Assembly: GCA_963803025.1 (NCBI GenBank)
Contig: CAWDKZ010000020.1
Span: forward strand, 124,001-188,000
DNA length: 64,000 bases
Reading direction: 5' to 3'
From: Bog-793 sp963803025
Lineage (GTDB): Bacteria; Actinomycetota; Acidimicrobiia; Acidimicrobiales; Bog-793
The translations under genes were made by a program, and so were the position numbers. The first letter of the stretch is position 1; every line of letters begins with the position of its first letter. The notes under the pieces were generated by a model. It was not told the origin of the DNA, made no database searches, and worked only from the letters and a program-made list of their open reading frames with translations. Positions 1 through 8,095 of this stretch are shown here, one piece after another.

Positions 1-129
1 ATCCCGCTCGACGTGAAAGTCGGCGACAAGGTCGTGTACTCGAAGTACGGCGGCACGGAGATCACGATCGACGGCGAGGACCTGCTCATCCTGTCGGGTC
101 GCGACGTGCTCGCCAAGGTGAGTGGCTGA
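1..129 (+). CDS. groES: Co-chaperonin GroES, C-terminal part
   Basis: Only the last 42 codons are inside the window. The reading VKVGDKVVYSKYGGTEI followed by DGEDLLILSGRDVLA is the C-terminal half of the 10-kDa GroES beta-barrel subunit, which caps the GroEL ring and completes the folding chamber in the cytoplasm. The TGA stop shares its last base with the ATG of groEL (TGATG), so the two genes are translationally coupled in a groESL operon. The start, the mobile loop and any HrcA/CIRCE control region lie left of the window and cannot be judged. Confidence 0.95.
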   Translation: MPLDVKVGDKVVYSKYGGTEITIDGEDLLILSGRDVLAKVSG

Positions 130-1757
130 TGCCGAAGCTCCTGAGCTTTGACGAGAACGCCCGGCGCAGTCTCGAGGCCGGCGTCAACAAGCTCGCCGAT
201 GCGGTGAAGGTGACCCTCGGGCCCAAGGGCCGCAACGTCGTCCTCGACAAGAAGTGGGGCGCGCCGACGATCACGAACGACGGCGTCACGATCGCCAAGG
301 AGATCGATCTCGAGGATCCTTTCGAGAACCTCGGCGCGCACCTCGTGCGCGAGGTGGCGACGAAGACGAACGACGTCGCCGGCGACGGGACGACGACGGC
401 GACCGTGCTCGCCCAAGCCCTCGTGCGCGAGGGTCTGCGCAACGTGGCCGCCGGAGCGAACCCGATGGCGCTGAAACGCGGCATCGAGCGTGGCGTCGCG
501 GCGGCGGTCGCGTCGATCAAGTCCCAGTCACGTGAGGTCGAGGGTCGTCACGAGATCGCGCAGATCGCCGCGATCTCGGCGGCCGACGCCTCGATCGGCG
601 AGGTCCTCGCCGACGCGATCGACAAGGTCGGAAAGGACGGGACGGTGACCGTCGAGGAGTCGAACACCTTCGGTCTCGAGCTCGAGTTCACCGAGGGCAT
701 GCAGTTCGACAAGGGCTACCTCTCGCCCTACTTCGTGAACGACCCGGAGCGGCAAGAAGCGGTGCTCGAGGAGCCGAACATCTTGATCATCGACTCGAAG
801 ATCTCCGCCGTGCACGATCTCGTCCCGGTGCTCGAGAAGGTCATGCAGACCGGCAAGCCGCTCCTCATCATCGCCGAGGACGTCGAGGGCGAAGCGCTCG
901 CGACCCTCGTCGTGAACAAGATCCGCGGCACGTTCCAGTCGGTCGCCGTCAAGGCCCCGGCATACGGCCAGCGCCGCAAGGACATGCTCGTCGACATCGC
1001 CGTGATGACCGGCGCGCAGGTCATCGCCGAGGAGGTCGGGCTGAAGCTCGAGTCGGCCACCCTCGACGTGCTCGGTCGGGCGCGTCGCGTCGTCGTCACG
1101 AAGGACGACACGACGATCATCGACGGCGCCGGACCCGAGGAGGCCGTGAAGGCCCGGATCGCGCAGATGAAGCACGAGGCCGAGGAGACCGACTCGGACT
1201 GGGACCGCGAGAAGCTCCAGGAGCGGATCGCGAAGCTCGTCGCGGGCGTCGCGGTCGTGCGGGTGGGGGCGGCCACCGAGGTCGAGCTGAAAGAGAAGAA
1301 GCACCGCATCGAGGACGCGCTCTCGGCGACCCGTGCCGCGATCGAAGAAGGCGTCGTCGCCGGGGGCGGCACGGCGTTGCTCCGCAGTCGCGCCGCGGTC
1401 ACCAAGGTGGCGCACGCGCTGACCGGCGACGAACAGACGGGCGCGATGGCCGTCGCCCGGGCCCTCGAGGAGCCGCTGAAGTGGATCGCGCAGAACGCCG
1501 GACTCGAAGGCTCGGTCATGGTCCGTGACGTCGAGGGGCGCGAGGGCACGGTCGGGCTCAACGCCGAGACCGGCGTGCTCGAGGACCTCGTCAAGGCCGG
1601 GATCATCGACCCGGCGAAGGTGACGCGGTCGGCCCTGCAGAACGCGGCCTCGGTCACCGCCTTGCTGCTCACGACCAACGTGCTCGTCGTCGACAAGCCC
1701 GAGAAGAAGACCGCCGGCGCGGCCACCCCGGACGCGAGCGGCATGGGGATGATGTAA
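129..1757 (+). CDS. groEL: Chaperonin GroEL (60 kDa)
   Basis: A 542-residue, full-length type I chaperonin, an ATP-driven tetradecameric folding chamber. Visible signatures are the N-terminal ADAVKVTLGPKGRNVV, the nucleotide-binding GDGTTTATVLAQALV near residue 86, and the family signature AAIEEGVVAGGGTALL near residue 405. The C-terminus ends in a short Met/Gly tail (GMGMM), the equatorial-domain tail type of ordinary GroEL; the His-rich tail seen in some second actinobacterial GroEL1 copies is absent. The ATG overlaps the groES stop by one base. Spelling is normal for the family and no key residue is missing. Whether the genome carries another groEL cannot be seen here. Confidence 0.98.
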   Translation: MPKLLSFDENARRSLEAGVNKLADAVKVTLGPKGRNVVLDKKWGAPTITNDGVTIAKEIDLEDPFENLGAHLVREVATKTNDVAGDGTTTATVLAQALVREGLRNVAAGANPMALKRGIERGVAAAVASIKSQSREVEGRHEIAQIAAISAADASIGEVLADAIDKVGKDGTVTVEESNTFGLELEFTEGMQFDKGYLSPYFVNDPERQEAVLEEPNILIIDSKISAVHDLVPVLEKVMQTGKPLLIIAEDVEGEALATLVVNKIRGTFQSVAVKAPAYGQRRKDMLVDIAVMTGAQVIAEEVGLKLESATLDVLGRARRVVVTKDDTTIIDGAGPEEAVKARIAQMKHEAEETDSDWDREKLQERIAKLVAGVAVVRVGAATEVELKEKKHRIEDALSATRAAIEEGVVAGGGTALLRSRAAVTKVAHALTGDEQTGAMAVARALEEPLKWIAQNAGLEGSVMVRDVEGREGTVGLNAETGVLEDLVKAGIIDPAKVTRSALQNAASVTALLLTTNVLVVDKPEKKTAGAATPDASGMGMM

Positions 1758-1775
1758 CCGGATCGGATGCCGCGT

Positions 1776-1815
1776 CCCGCGGCGACCGTCGGTTGGACCC
1801 GGCAGTCGCCGCGGG
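1776..1815. terminator. Stem-loop after groEL
   Basis: An 11-base perfect inverted repeat (CCCGCGGCGAC at 1776-1786 against GTCGCCGCGGG at 1805-1815) with an 18-base loop lies 19 bases after the groEL stop. A smaller alternative hairpin (1769-1783) overlaps its left arm. There is no T-run, as is usual in GC-rich actinobacteria. It probably ends groESL transcripts just before the promoter of the NUDIX gene. Confidence 0.55.
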
Positions 1816-1821
1816 GTCCGG

Positions 1822-1827
1822 TACGCT
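1822..1827 (+). promoter_or_regulatory. -10 element, leaderless NUDIX gene
   Basis: TACGCT ends 6 bases before the GTG start at 1834, so transcription would begin at or next to the start codon. No Shine-Dalgarno sequence is present. The same geometry recurs at guaA, icd, mdh and other genes in this window. No convincing -35 is seen because the groEL terminator occupies that position. Confidence 0.5.
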
Positions 1828-1833
1828 GCGCGC

Positions 1834-2505
1834 GTGCCGGCGACGTACCGACAACGGGTGCCCCGCCCGGACGACGCACGTCCCGGCGCGCCCGCCCCCT
1901 GGTCGGCGCGCCCGGCCGCGCAGCGTTGCTCGATCCCGGTCAGCCGGCTGCGGCGCGCGCTCGCCGGATGGACGGCGCCGCCGGAGCCGCGCGAGCCGGT
2001 TCACTCCGCGGTGCTCGTCCCCGTCGTCGAGCGCGACGGGGAGGCGGCGCTCGTGTTCATCCGGCGTGCGAGCGACCTCGCGCGCGACCCCGACCACATC
2101 GCGTTCCCCGGCGGTCACCTCGAGACGGGAGAGCGACCGCTCGAGGCGGCACTGCGCGAGTCGTCCGAGGAGATCGGGCTCGCGCCGGACCTGGTCGAGG
2201 TCGTCTGCTCGCTCGGGGTGATCGAGCGGGGCCACAGCCGGGAGCGGGTCGCCCCGTTCGTCGGCCTCGTCACGGGACGACCATGCCTCGTCGGCGACGG
2301 GCGTGAGGTCGCGGCGATCCTGGAGGTGCCCGTGGCCTCGCTCGCGGGCGAGGGGATCTCCTGGCAGGAGCACTGGGGCCCGGACGGCTCCGATCGCGCG
2401 GTGCGCTTCTTCGCGGGCACGCCCGAGCTCGGCGACGACCTCATCTGGGGCCTGACCGCCCACATCGTCTGGGAGCTGCTCGCGGCGGTGTTCGCCGAGA
2501 CCTGA
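1834..2505 (+). CDS. NUDIX hydrolase, CoA-diphosphatase-like
   Basis: A 223-residue protein with a complete Nudix box: GHLETGE, seven residues, then RESSEEIGL (about residues 92-114), which binds the catalytic Mg2+. The segment LVFIRRASDLARDPDHIAFPGG just before the box resembles the NudL/YeaB coenzyme A diphosphatase subgroup, which splits CoA and related nucleotides into phosphopantetheine and 3',5'-ADP. The substrate is inferred from this resemblance only. The first 50 residues are Arg/Pro/Ala-rich and less conserved, so a later start is possible, but the GTG at 1834 is placed perfectly for leaderless expression. It lies between groEL and guaB3 with its own promoter. Confidence 0.85.
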   Translation: MPATYRQRVPRPDDARPGAPAPWSARPAAQRCSIPVSRLRRALAGWTAPPEPREPVHSAVLVPVVERDGEAALVFIRRASDLARDPDHIAFPGGHLETGERPLEAALRESSEEIGLAPDLVEVVCSLGVIERGHSRERVAPFVGLVTGRPCLVGDGREVAAILEVPVASLAGEGISWQEHWGPDGSDRAVRFFAGTPELGDDLIWGLTAHIVWELLAAVFAET

Positions 2506-2518
2506 CCCGACGCTCGAC

Positions 2519-2524
2519 TACTCT
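2519..2524 (+). promoter_or_regulatory. Candidate -10 for guaB3
   Basis: TACTCT lies 60 bases upstream of guaB3, straight after the NUDIX stop. A transcript from here would have a leader of about 50 bases carrying an AAGGAGAG ribosome-binding site before the GTG at 2585. A -35 is not obvious. Confidence 0.35.
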
Positions 2525-2584
2525 CCACAGGCGTCGTCCGCCTGTCGCGGGGCGCGGCTTCGTCGACAAGGAGAGAGCTCGCAC

Positions 2585-3751
2585 GTGGCGGAAGCCGAGA
2601 TCGGGATGGGCAGGGTGGGTCGCCGCGGCTACCGCCTCGACGAGGTCGTCATCCAGCCGTCACGCCGGACCCGGGACCCGCGCGACGTCGACCTCTCCTG
2701 GCAGCTCGACGCCTTCGGGTTCGCGCTCCCGTTCGCGGCCGCGCCCCGCGACGGGATCGTCGGCCCCGATTCGGCGGGGCTGATCGACTCGCTCGGTGGC
2801 CTCGCCGTCCTCGACCTCGAAGGTCTCTGGACCCGATACGAGGACGCCCAGCCGCTGCTCGACGAGGTCGCCCGCGTCGAGCCGGACCGGGTCACCCGCC
2901 GGTTGCAGGAGATCTTCCGCGCACCGGTGCGGCCCGAGCTCGTCGCGGCGCGGGTGCGGGCGATCGCCGAGCGCGGCGCGGTGGCGTGCGGCGCGGTCAC
3001 ACCGCAGCGCGCCGAGGAGCTCGTGCCGGCCGCCGTGGACGGCGGTCTCGAGATGCTCGTCGTCGAGGGCACGACGATCTCGGCCGAGCACGTCTCACGC
3101 TCGGGTGCCGCGCTCAACCTCGAGCGCTTCGTTCGCACGCTCGACCTGCCGGTGATCGTCGGGGGCTGTTCTTCCTACCAGGGGGCGCTCCACCTCATGC
3201 GGACCGGCGCGGTCGGCGTGCTCGTCGGTGTCGGCCCCGGCGAGTCGGGGGAGTCGACGCGAAAAGTGCTCGGCGTCGCCGCGCCGATGGCGACGGCGAT
3301 CGCCGACGCCGCCGCGGCACGTCGTCGTCATCTCGAGGAGACGGGCGTTTACGTCCACGTGATCGCCCAGGGCGCGCTCGCCGACGCCGGCGACGTCGCG
3401 ACGGCGATCGCCTGCGGGGCCGACGCGGTGATGCTCGCCGCGCCGTTGGCGTCGGCGACGGAGGCCCCGGGGGGCGGCGTCTGGTTCGCCGCCGCCGCCG
3501 GGCACCCGACACTGCCGCGCGGTTCCCGGGAGCGGCTGCCGGTGCTCGGCCCGCTCGCGGAGATCCTCACCGGCCCCTCGCACGACCCCGAGGGCCGCTG
3601 CAACCTCTTCGGGGCGCTGCGCGTCGCGATGGCGATGGCGGGGTGCGCGACGATCCGGGAATTCCACACGGCGGCCGTCCTCGTCGTGTCGGGAGCGCCC
3701 GGGCTCGTGCGGCCGGGGGGCGAGTCGGGCGGGCCCGGACGGAGCGGGTGA
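2585..3751 (+). CDS. guaB3: GuaB3-family IMP dehydrogenase-related protein
   Basis: A 388-residue (beta/alpha)8 barrel protein of the IMPDH/GMP reductase superfamily, without the CBS insert of true IMP dehydrogenase. The N-terminus (RRGYRLDEVVIQPSRRTRDP) and the C-terminal segments VHVIAQGALADAGDVATAIACGADAVM and REFHTAAVLVV follow the actinobacterial GuaB3 pattern. At the position of the IMPDH active-site loop (normally GSxCxTR) the sequence reads GPGESGESTRKVLG, so the catalytic Cys is absent, as in other actinobacterial GuaB3 proteins. Cyanobacterial GuaB3 has been described as a GMP reductase; whether the Cys-less form does this is open. An AAGGAGAG ribosome-binding site supports the GTG start. 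guaA lies 6 kb downstream rather than adjacent. Confidence 0.88.
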   Translation: MAEAEIGMGRVGRRGYRLDEVVIQPSRRTRDPRDVDLSWQLDAFGFALPFAAAPRDGIVGPDSAGLIDSLGGLAVLDLEGLWTRYEDAQPLLDEVARVEPDRVTRRLQEIFRAPVRPELVAARVRAIAERGAVACGAVTPQRAEELVPAAVDGGLEMLVVEGTTISAEHVSRSGAALNLERFVRTLDLPVIVGGCSSYQGALHLMRTGAVGVLVGVGPGESGESTRKVLGVAAPMATAIADAAAARRRHLEETGVYVHVIAQGALADAGDVATAIACGADAVMLAAPLASATEAPGGGVWFAAAAGHPTLPRGSRERLPVLGPLAEILTGPSHDPEGRCNLFGALRVAMAMAGCATIREFHTAAVLVVSGAPGLVRPGGESGGPGRSG

Positions 3752-3767
3752 GCGCGGAGCCGCGGGC

Positions 3768-6173
3768 ATGATCGCCGCTCTCGTCGCGTCCTGGCGGCGG
3801 CACCGCTGGCTCGCCGACGCCGCCGGGGTGGGCGTCGTCGTCTTCGTCGCGCTCCTCTACCTCTCGCCGACGCTGAAGGACGGGTTCAGCTTCGGCCCGA
3901 CCGACCTCGGCGCCCAGGCCTCGTACCTCACCCGGGGGGCCGCCACCGCTCCCGCCCACAACCACCTGATCGGGGACGTCATTGACCAGGACGTCCCGTG
4001 GAACACGCTGGACTGGAGGATCGTCCATCAGGGCTCCCTGCCGCTGTGGGACAGCTACGCCGGGACGGGACTGCCCGAGCTGTTCAACTTCGAGTCCGCC
4101 CCGCTCGCGCTGCCGTCACTGCTCGGCTACCTCTTCCCGGTCTCCGCCTCGTTCCTCGTCACCGTGCTCGGCAAGCTCCTCATCGCCGGGATCGGCACCT
4201 ACGTCTGCTGCCGGGTGCTGCGCCTCGGCGCCATCGGCGCCACGCTCGGGGGCGTCTCGTTCATGCTCTCGGGGAGCTTCGCCGCGTGGCTCGGCTGGGC
4301 GCTCGGCGGGCCGGTCGCCTGGTCGGGCTTCATCGTCGCCGGCGTCGTCCTCGCCTACCGCTCCCGCCGTCGGGTGCGCGACCTCTGGCTGCTCGCGCTC
4401 GCGGTCGCCTTCGCCGTCTACGGCGGGTTTCCCGAGGAATACGTGCTGATGGGCGTCGTGCTCGGGGGCATCATGGCGGTGACCGCGCTTGGCAGCCTCG
4501 TCGCCAACCACCGGCTCGCGCCACGGGGGCTCGCCCGCGTCGCCGTCGGCCTCGTCGGCGGGTTCGCGCTGTCCGCGCCGCTGTGGCTGCCGGGGGCCCC
4601 CTTGCTCACCAGCTCGGCGCGGCTCAACAAGCAGCTCGACGGGCAGTTCCCGCTCCACATGGTCGCCGCGCTGTTCGTCCAGGGCTACTACGGCTTGCCG
4701 ATCCACGGGAGCACGTGGTTCGGCGTGAGCAACTACGTCGAGTCCACGGCCTACGTCGGCGTGATCGCGCTCGTGCTCGCCGGCGTCGCCGTCCTGATCG
4801 CCTGGCGCCGCCCGGTCGTCGTCGGCCTCGCGCTCGGGGCCCTGGGTTGCCTGTTCGTCACGTACCAAATCCACGGCACGTACGTGAGGCGGTTCGTCAC
4901 CGCTCTCGGCCTGTCCGCACTGCCGATCCACCGCATTCTCATCGTGCTCGGCTTCCCCGTCGCGGTGCTCGCCGGGATCGGGTGCGACGTCGTCGTGAAA
5001 CGGTTCCACGAGCGCTCGGTGCGGGCCGCGCTCGGCGGCGCGACAGCCGCCGTCGCGGCGGTGATCGGCGTGCTCTGGTTGACGGTCGACGACAAGGGTC
5101 TCACGGCCCTCGAGCGTTCGCTGCGCCGCTCCAGCCTGCTCTGGCCCTCGGCGACGATCCTCCTCCTCGTCGTGGTCTGGTCGGCGGCGCTGCTCGTGCG
5201 GCGCGCCGGCGCGCCGGCGCGCCGGCGGTTCGGCACGGCCCTCGGCGCGACCCTCGTCTCGGGCCAGGCGGCGTTCCTCCTGTTCGCCGGGGTCGGGATG
5301 AACAGCTACTTCACGACCGCCTTCCCGACGACGCCGGCCGTGGCCACGGTGCAAAGGACCGTGGGGTCGGGCCTGCTCGCCCTCGACGGGTCAAACGTCT
5401 CGTGCGGCACAGCCGCGCCGACGGCGGCGAGCGCGCCGTGCGGTGTGAGGCAGTGGCTCGGCATCGGCTTCCTCCCCAACATCCAGCTCGGCTACGCCGT
5501 CGACGAGCTCGCGATGCACGACCCGACGATCCCGCAGTCGTACTTCACGAGCTGGCCGGTCCCCGACTCCGGGCAGGTGTTCGCGGGCAACCTCCAGCTG
5601 TTCTCCCCGGCGATCAACTCGCTCGCGCTCGCGCGCCGCTACGGGGCTTCGTACGTGCTCGTCGGACCGGGCGACCCGGTCCCGTCCGGGATGACCGCCC
5701 TCTCCCGGATACCGATCGGCCACGGAGCCCACCTGACCCTCGCCAAGGTCCCCGATTCGGCGCGGTTCACCTTCCTCGCGCCCGCTTCCCGGGCCGAGGT
5801 GCTCTCGGCGCGACATCCGGGCGACGCCTCGTACTCGCTACAGGTGCGGGTCGCCGAGCCCGCCGAGCTCGTGTTGCGGATCACCTACGAGCCGGGCTGG
5901 CACGTCACCGCCGACGGCCGCCCGCTCGCCGTCCACCGCTACGAGGGGTCGTTCCTCGCCGTCACCGTGCCGGCCGGCGCACACACGATCGTCGCCCACT
6001 ACTGGCCGCGCGATCTCACCTACGGGATCGTGCTGGCGCTGCTCGCCCTCCTCGTCCTGGCGCTCGCCCCCTTCGCGGCGACGTACCGGCGCGTCACCCT
6101 CGCCGCCCTCGCGGCCACCCGCCGCCGCCTGTCGCGGCCCGACCCGGGCGACCGGGCGGAACCTCCGGCGTGA
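3768..6173 (+). CDS. YfhO-like multi-pass membrane protein
   Basis: An 801-residue integral membrane protein with roughly a dozen hydrophobic segments, an extracytoplasmic block at about residues 520-700, and a last membrane segment near residue 755. The block before it (YEPGWHVTADGRPLAVHRYEGSF, then VPAGAHTIVAHYWP) is the conserved beta-rich tail of the YfhO family, members of which are glycosyltransferase-like (GT-C fold) proteins linked in Firmicutes to lipoteichoic-acid glycosylation. The acceptor in this organism cannot be read from sequence. The ATG is 17 bases after guaB3, so the two may be co-transcribed although their functions look unrelated. Confidence 0.75.
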   Translation: MIAALVASWRRHRWLADAAGVGVVVFVALLYLSPTLKDGFSFGPTDLGAQASYLTRGAATAPAHNHLIGDVIDQDVPWNTLDWRIVHQGSLPLWDSYAGTGLPELFNFESAPLALPSLLGYLFPVSASFLVTVLGKLLIAGIGTYVCCRVLRLGAIGATLGGVSFMLSGSFAAWLGWALGGPVAWSGFIVAGVVLAYRSRRRVRDLWLLALAVAFAVYGGFPEEYVLMGVVLGGIMAVTALGSLVANHRLAPRGLARVAVGLVGGFALSAPLWLPGAPLLTSSARLNKQLDGQFPLHMVAALFVQGYYGLPIHGSTWFGVSNYVESTAYVGVIALVLAGVAVLIAWRRPVVVGLALGALGCLFVTYQIHGTYVRRFVTALGLSALPIHRILIVLGFPVAVLAGIGCDVVVKRFHERSVRAALGGATAAVAAVIGVLWLTVDDKGLTALERSLRRSSLLWPSATILLLVVVWSAALLVRRAGAPARRRFGTALGATLVSGQAAFLLFAGVGMNSYFTTAFPTTPAVATVQRTVGSGLLALDGSNVSCGTAAPTAASAPCGVRQWLGIGFLPNIQLGYAVDELAMHDPTIPQSYFTSWPVPDSGQVFAGNLQLFSPAINSLALARRYGASYVLVGPGDPVPSGMTALSRIPIGHGAHLTLAKVPDSARFTFLAPASRAEVLSARHPGDASYSLQVRVAEPAELVLRITYEPGWHVTADGRPLAVHRYEGSFLAVTVPAGAHTIVAHYWPRDLTYGIVLALLALLVLALAPFAATYRRVTLAALAATRRRLSRPDPGDRAEPPA

Positions 6174-6194
6174 GCGAGGTCGTTCTCGCGGGGC

Positions 6195-6222
6195 GCCGCC
6201 GGGGACTTCAGCCCTCGGCGGC
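6195..6222. terminator. Bidirectional terminator hairpin
   Basis: GCCGCCG at 6195-6201 pairs with CGGCGGC at 6216-6222, and GGG at 6202-6204 with CCC at 6212-6214, leaving one bulged T and a seven-base loop. It sits between the converging stops of the YfhO-like gene and the DeoR gene and could serve both. Confidence 0.55.
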
Positions 6223-6255
6223 CTCGCGACGGGCGACCCATCGCGCGCCGGGGGG

Positions 6256-7041
6256 TCAGCCAACGTCGGGACCGGTCTCGTCGAGCGCCGCGCAGACGAG
6301 CGCGGGACCATAGGCGGCGCGATCGGCGACGGGGAGACCCTCGTCGGTGACGAGGCGATCGAACTCGCCGACTCGGGCGACCGTCGTGAGGGCGCGCCTG
6401 TTGAACTTCGAGCTGTCGGCGACGACGGCGGCCGAGCGGGCGGCGGCGAGCATCGCCCGCTTGATGGGCACGTCGGGGGTGTCGTCGCTCGTCACGCCGG
6501 CGGCGACGTCGAGGCCGTCGGCGCCGAGGAACGCCCAGTCGACGTGGATTCCGGCGAGGAGCTCTGGTGCCCACGGGCCGACGAGGAAGGGGCCGTTCTC
6601 GGCGAGCTCGCCCCCGACGACGAGGAGCCGGACGTGGCGGAGCGCCGCCAGCTCGTGGGCGATCCGGAGGTCGTTCGTCACGACGGTGAGGTTCGGCCGC
6701 TCCGACAGGGCCTGGGCAAGCGCGTACGTCGTCGAGCCGGCATCGAGGGCGACCGAATCCCCCTCGGCGACGAGACCGGCCGCGGCGCGGCCGATGGCGC
6801 GCTTCGCCGCGGCGTGGGCGGGCCCCCGCAGGTCGGGGGGGTGGTCGACGGCGCGCGGCGGCCCGGACGACAGCGCCCCGCCGTGGGTGCGTTGGACGAG
6901 ACCGGCGCGCGCGAGCGAGTCGAGATCGCGTCGGATCGTCGAGACGTCGACGCCGAGGTCGGCGCAGAGCCGGCTCGCCTCGACGTAGCCGCTGTCACGA
7001 ACCTGGCGCAGTATGGCGCGCCGGCGCTGTGCCGCGATCAC
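6256..7041 (-). CDS. DeoR/GlpR-family transcriptional regulator
   Basis: A 261-residue repressor-type regulator. Residues 6-60 form the DeoR winged helix (RRAILRQVRDSGYV, then DVSTIRRDLDSLARAGLVQRTHGGA). Residues 75-250 form the sugar-phosphate-sensing DeoRC domain, with VTNDLRIAHELAAL, FLGADGLDVAAGVTSDD and ADSSKFNRRAL typical of effector-binding members. Such proteins usually control sugar, polyol or nucleoside catabolism and respond to a phosphorylated intermediate; no such enzyme is adjacent, so the target is unknown. It is divergent from the TauE/SafE permease across a 208-base gap holding a promoter and a possible operator. The GTG start at 7041 has an AGAGGA about 9 bases upstream. Confidence 0.9.
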   Translation of the reverse strand: MIAAQRRRAILRQVRDSGYVEASRLCADLGVDVSTIRRDLDSLARAGLVQRTHGGALSSGPPRAVDHPPDLRGPAHAAAKRAIGRAAAGLVAEGDSVALDAGSTTYALAQALSERPNLTVVTNDLRIAHELAALRHVRLLVVGGELAENGPFLVGPWAPELLAGIHVDWAFLGADGLDVAAGVTSDDTPDVPIKRAMLAAARSAAVVADSSKFNRRALTTVARVGEFDRLVTDEGLPVADRAAYGPALVCAALDETGPDVG

Positions 7042-7102
7042 CTGGCGTCCTCTCGGCTAGAACGTGACGGGCACGCCGCATCACGGGCGCGTCCCCGCGC
7101 CA

Positions 7103-7156
7103 TTGACCCGGTTGCCCCGTGGTGGTAGACGATATCGCATGAAAACGAGCAAAAGC
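7103..7156 (+). promoter_or_regulatory. Promoter and possible DeoR operator
   Basis: TTGACC (7103-7108) and TAGACG (7126-7131) are separated by 17 bases. Just downstream, at 7141-7156, is an unusually A-rich run, GAAAACGAGCAAAAGC, with two imperfect copies of an AAAACGA-like unit. DeoR-family proteins often bind direct repeats of this type, so the run may be an operator for the divergent regulator. The spacing is seen; the operator role is inference. Confidence 0.35.
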
Positions 7157-7249
7157 AGGCAGAGGCGCGGACGTGAGCGGTGGGCTGCCGTCGTCACGAG
7201 CGCGGCCGCGGCCAGCTCGTGAGATGACGTCGCGCATCGGCGTCAGGGC

Positions 7250-8026
7250 GTGAGCCTGGGCGCGCTCGGCTACGTCCTCGCCGGGGGGGCTGGATGCGTC
7301 GCCGGTGCGGTGAACGCGGTCGCGGGCGGCGGCACGCTCGTCTCGTTCCCCGCGCTCCAGGCGCTGGGACTGGCACCGGTGCGGGCGAACGTGACGAACA
7401 TCATCTCGCTCACGCCGGGCTACGCCGCCGGCACGCACGCCCAGCGCGCCGACCTCGCGGGCCAGGGGGCGAGGACGGCGCAGCTCGGCGCGTTCGCGGC
7501 GGCCGGCGGGCTCATCGGCTCGGTGCTCCTCGTGCTCTGCCCGGCGCCGACGTTCCGGGAGGTCGTGCCGTTCCTCATCGTTCTGTCCTGTGGCCTGCTC
7601 GTCGTGCCGGACAGGTTGCGTGCCCCGGTCCGGGGGGGCGAGCCGTCGCGCGGGACACCGGCCGGCTGGCGTCGCCATCCGAGCGCCCTGCTGCGCGTCG
7701 GGGTCTTCGTGTCCTCGGTCTACGGGGGCTTCTTCGGCGCCGGGCTCGGGATCATGCTGCTCGCCGTGCTGGGGCTGTTCTCCGCCGACAGCCTCCCGAG
7801 GCTGAACGCGGTCAAGCAGGCGCTCTCGTTCGTGATCGGCGTCGTCGCGAGCGTGTTCCTCGCGTTCTCCGGGCACGTCGCGTGGACCTTCGTCGCGGTC
7901 GTCGTCCCGACGAGCATGGTCGGCGGCATGGCGGGGGGCCGGGTCGTCCATCTCGTGAGTCCGCGGGTGCTGCGCGCCGTCGTCGTGGCGTTGGGCCTCG
8001 CCGTCGCCGTGCGCTACTGGGTGTGA
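7250..8026 (+). CDS. TauE/SafE-family membrane permease
   Basis: A 258-residue protein with about eight hydrophobic segments arranged as two similar halves, as in the TauE/SafE (formerly DUF81) family. The first half carries GCVAGAVNAVAGGGTLVSFPAL and NVTNIISLTPGY; the second carries VYGGFFGAGLGIMLLAVLGL, the repeated family motif. Members export or import small anions such as sulfite, sulfoacetate or taurine-derived compounds across the cytoplasmic membrane. The specific anion is not deducible. It is divergent from the DeoR regulator, which may control it. The GTG start has no strong ribosome-binding site. Confidence 0.82.
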   Translation: MSLGALGYVLAGGAGCVAGAVNAVAGGGTLVSFPALQALGLAPVRANVTNIISLTPGYAAGTHAQRADLAGQGARTAQLGAFAAAGGLIGSVLLVLCPAPTFREVVPFLIVLSCGLLVVPDRLRAPVRGGEPSRGTPAGWRRHPSALLRVGVFVSSVYGGFFGAGLGIMLLAVLGLFSADSLPRLNAVKQALSFVIGVVASVFLAFSGHVAWTFVAVVVPTSMVGGMAGGRVVHLVSPRVLRAVVVALGLAVAVRYWV

Positions 8027-8035
8027 GGACGGCCC

Positions 8036-8053
8036 GCTCGGCCGCAGCCGAGC
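8036..8053. terminator. Short terminator hairpin
   Basis: GCTCGGC at 8036-8042 pairs perfectly with GCCGAGC at 8047-8053 around a four-base CGCA loop, ten bases after the permease stop and before the converging DinB-like gene. No T-run follows. Confidence 0.5.
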
Positions 8054-8095
8054 CGCGCCGCACCGGCTGAAGGACCCGTCGTTCGGTCACGGAAC

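Noticed and set aside
528..1415. Long open frames antisense to groEL and most other core genes
   Set aside because: High GC makes long shadow frames. Their translations are Arg/Asp/Glu- or Arg/Pro-rich with no domain, and the sense frames are clearly real.
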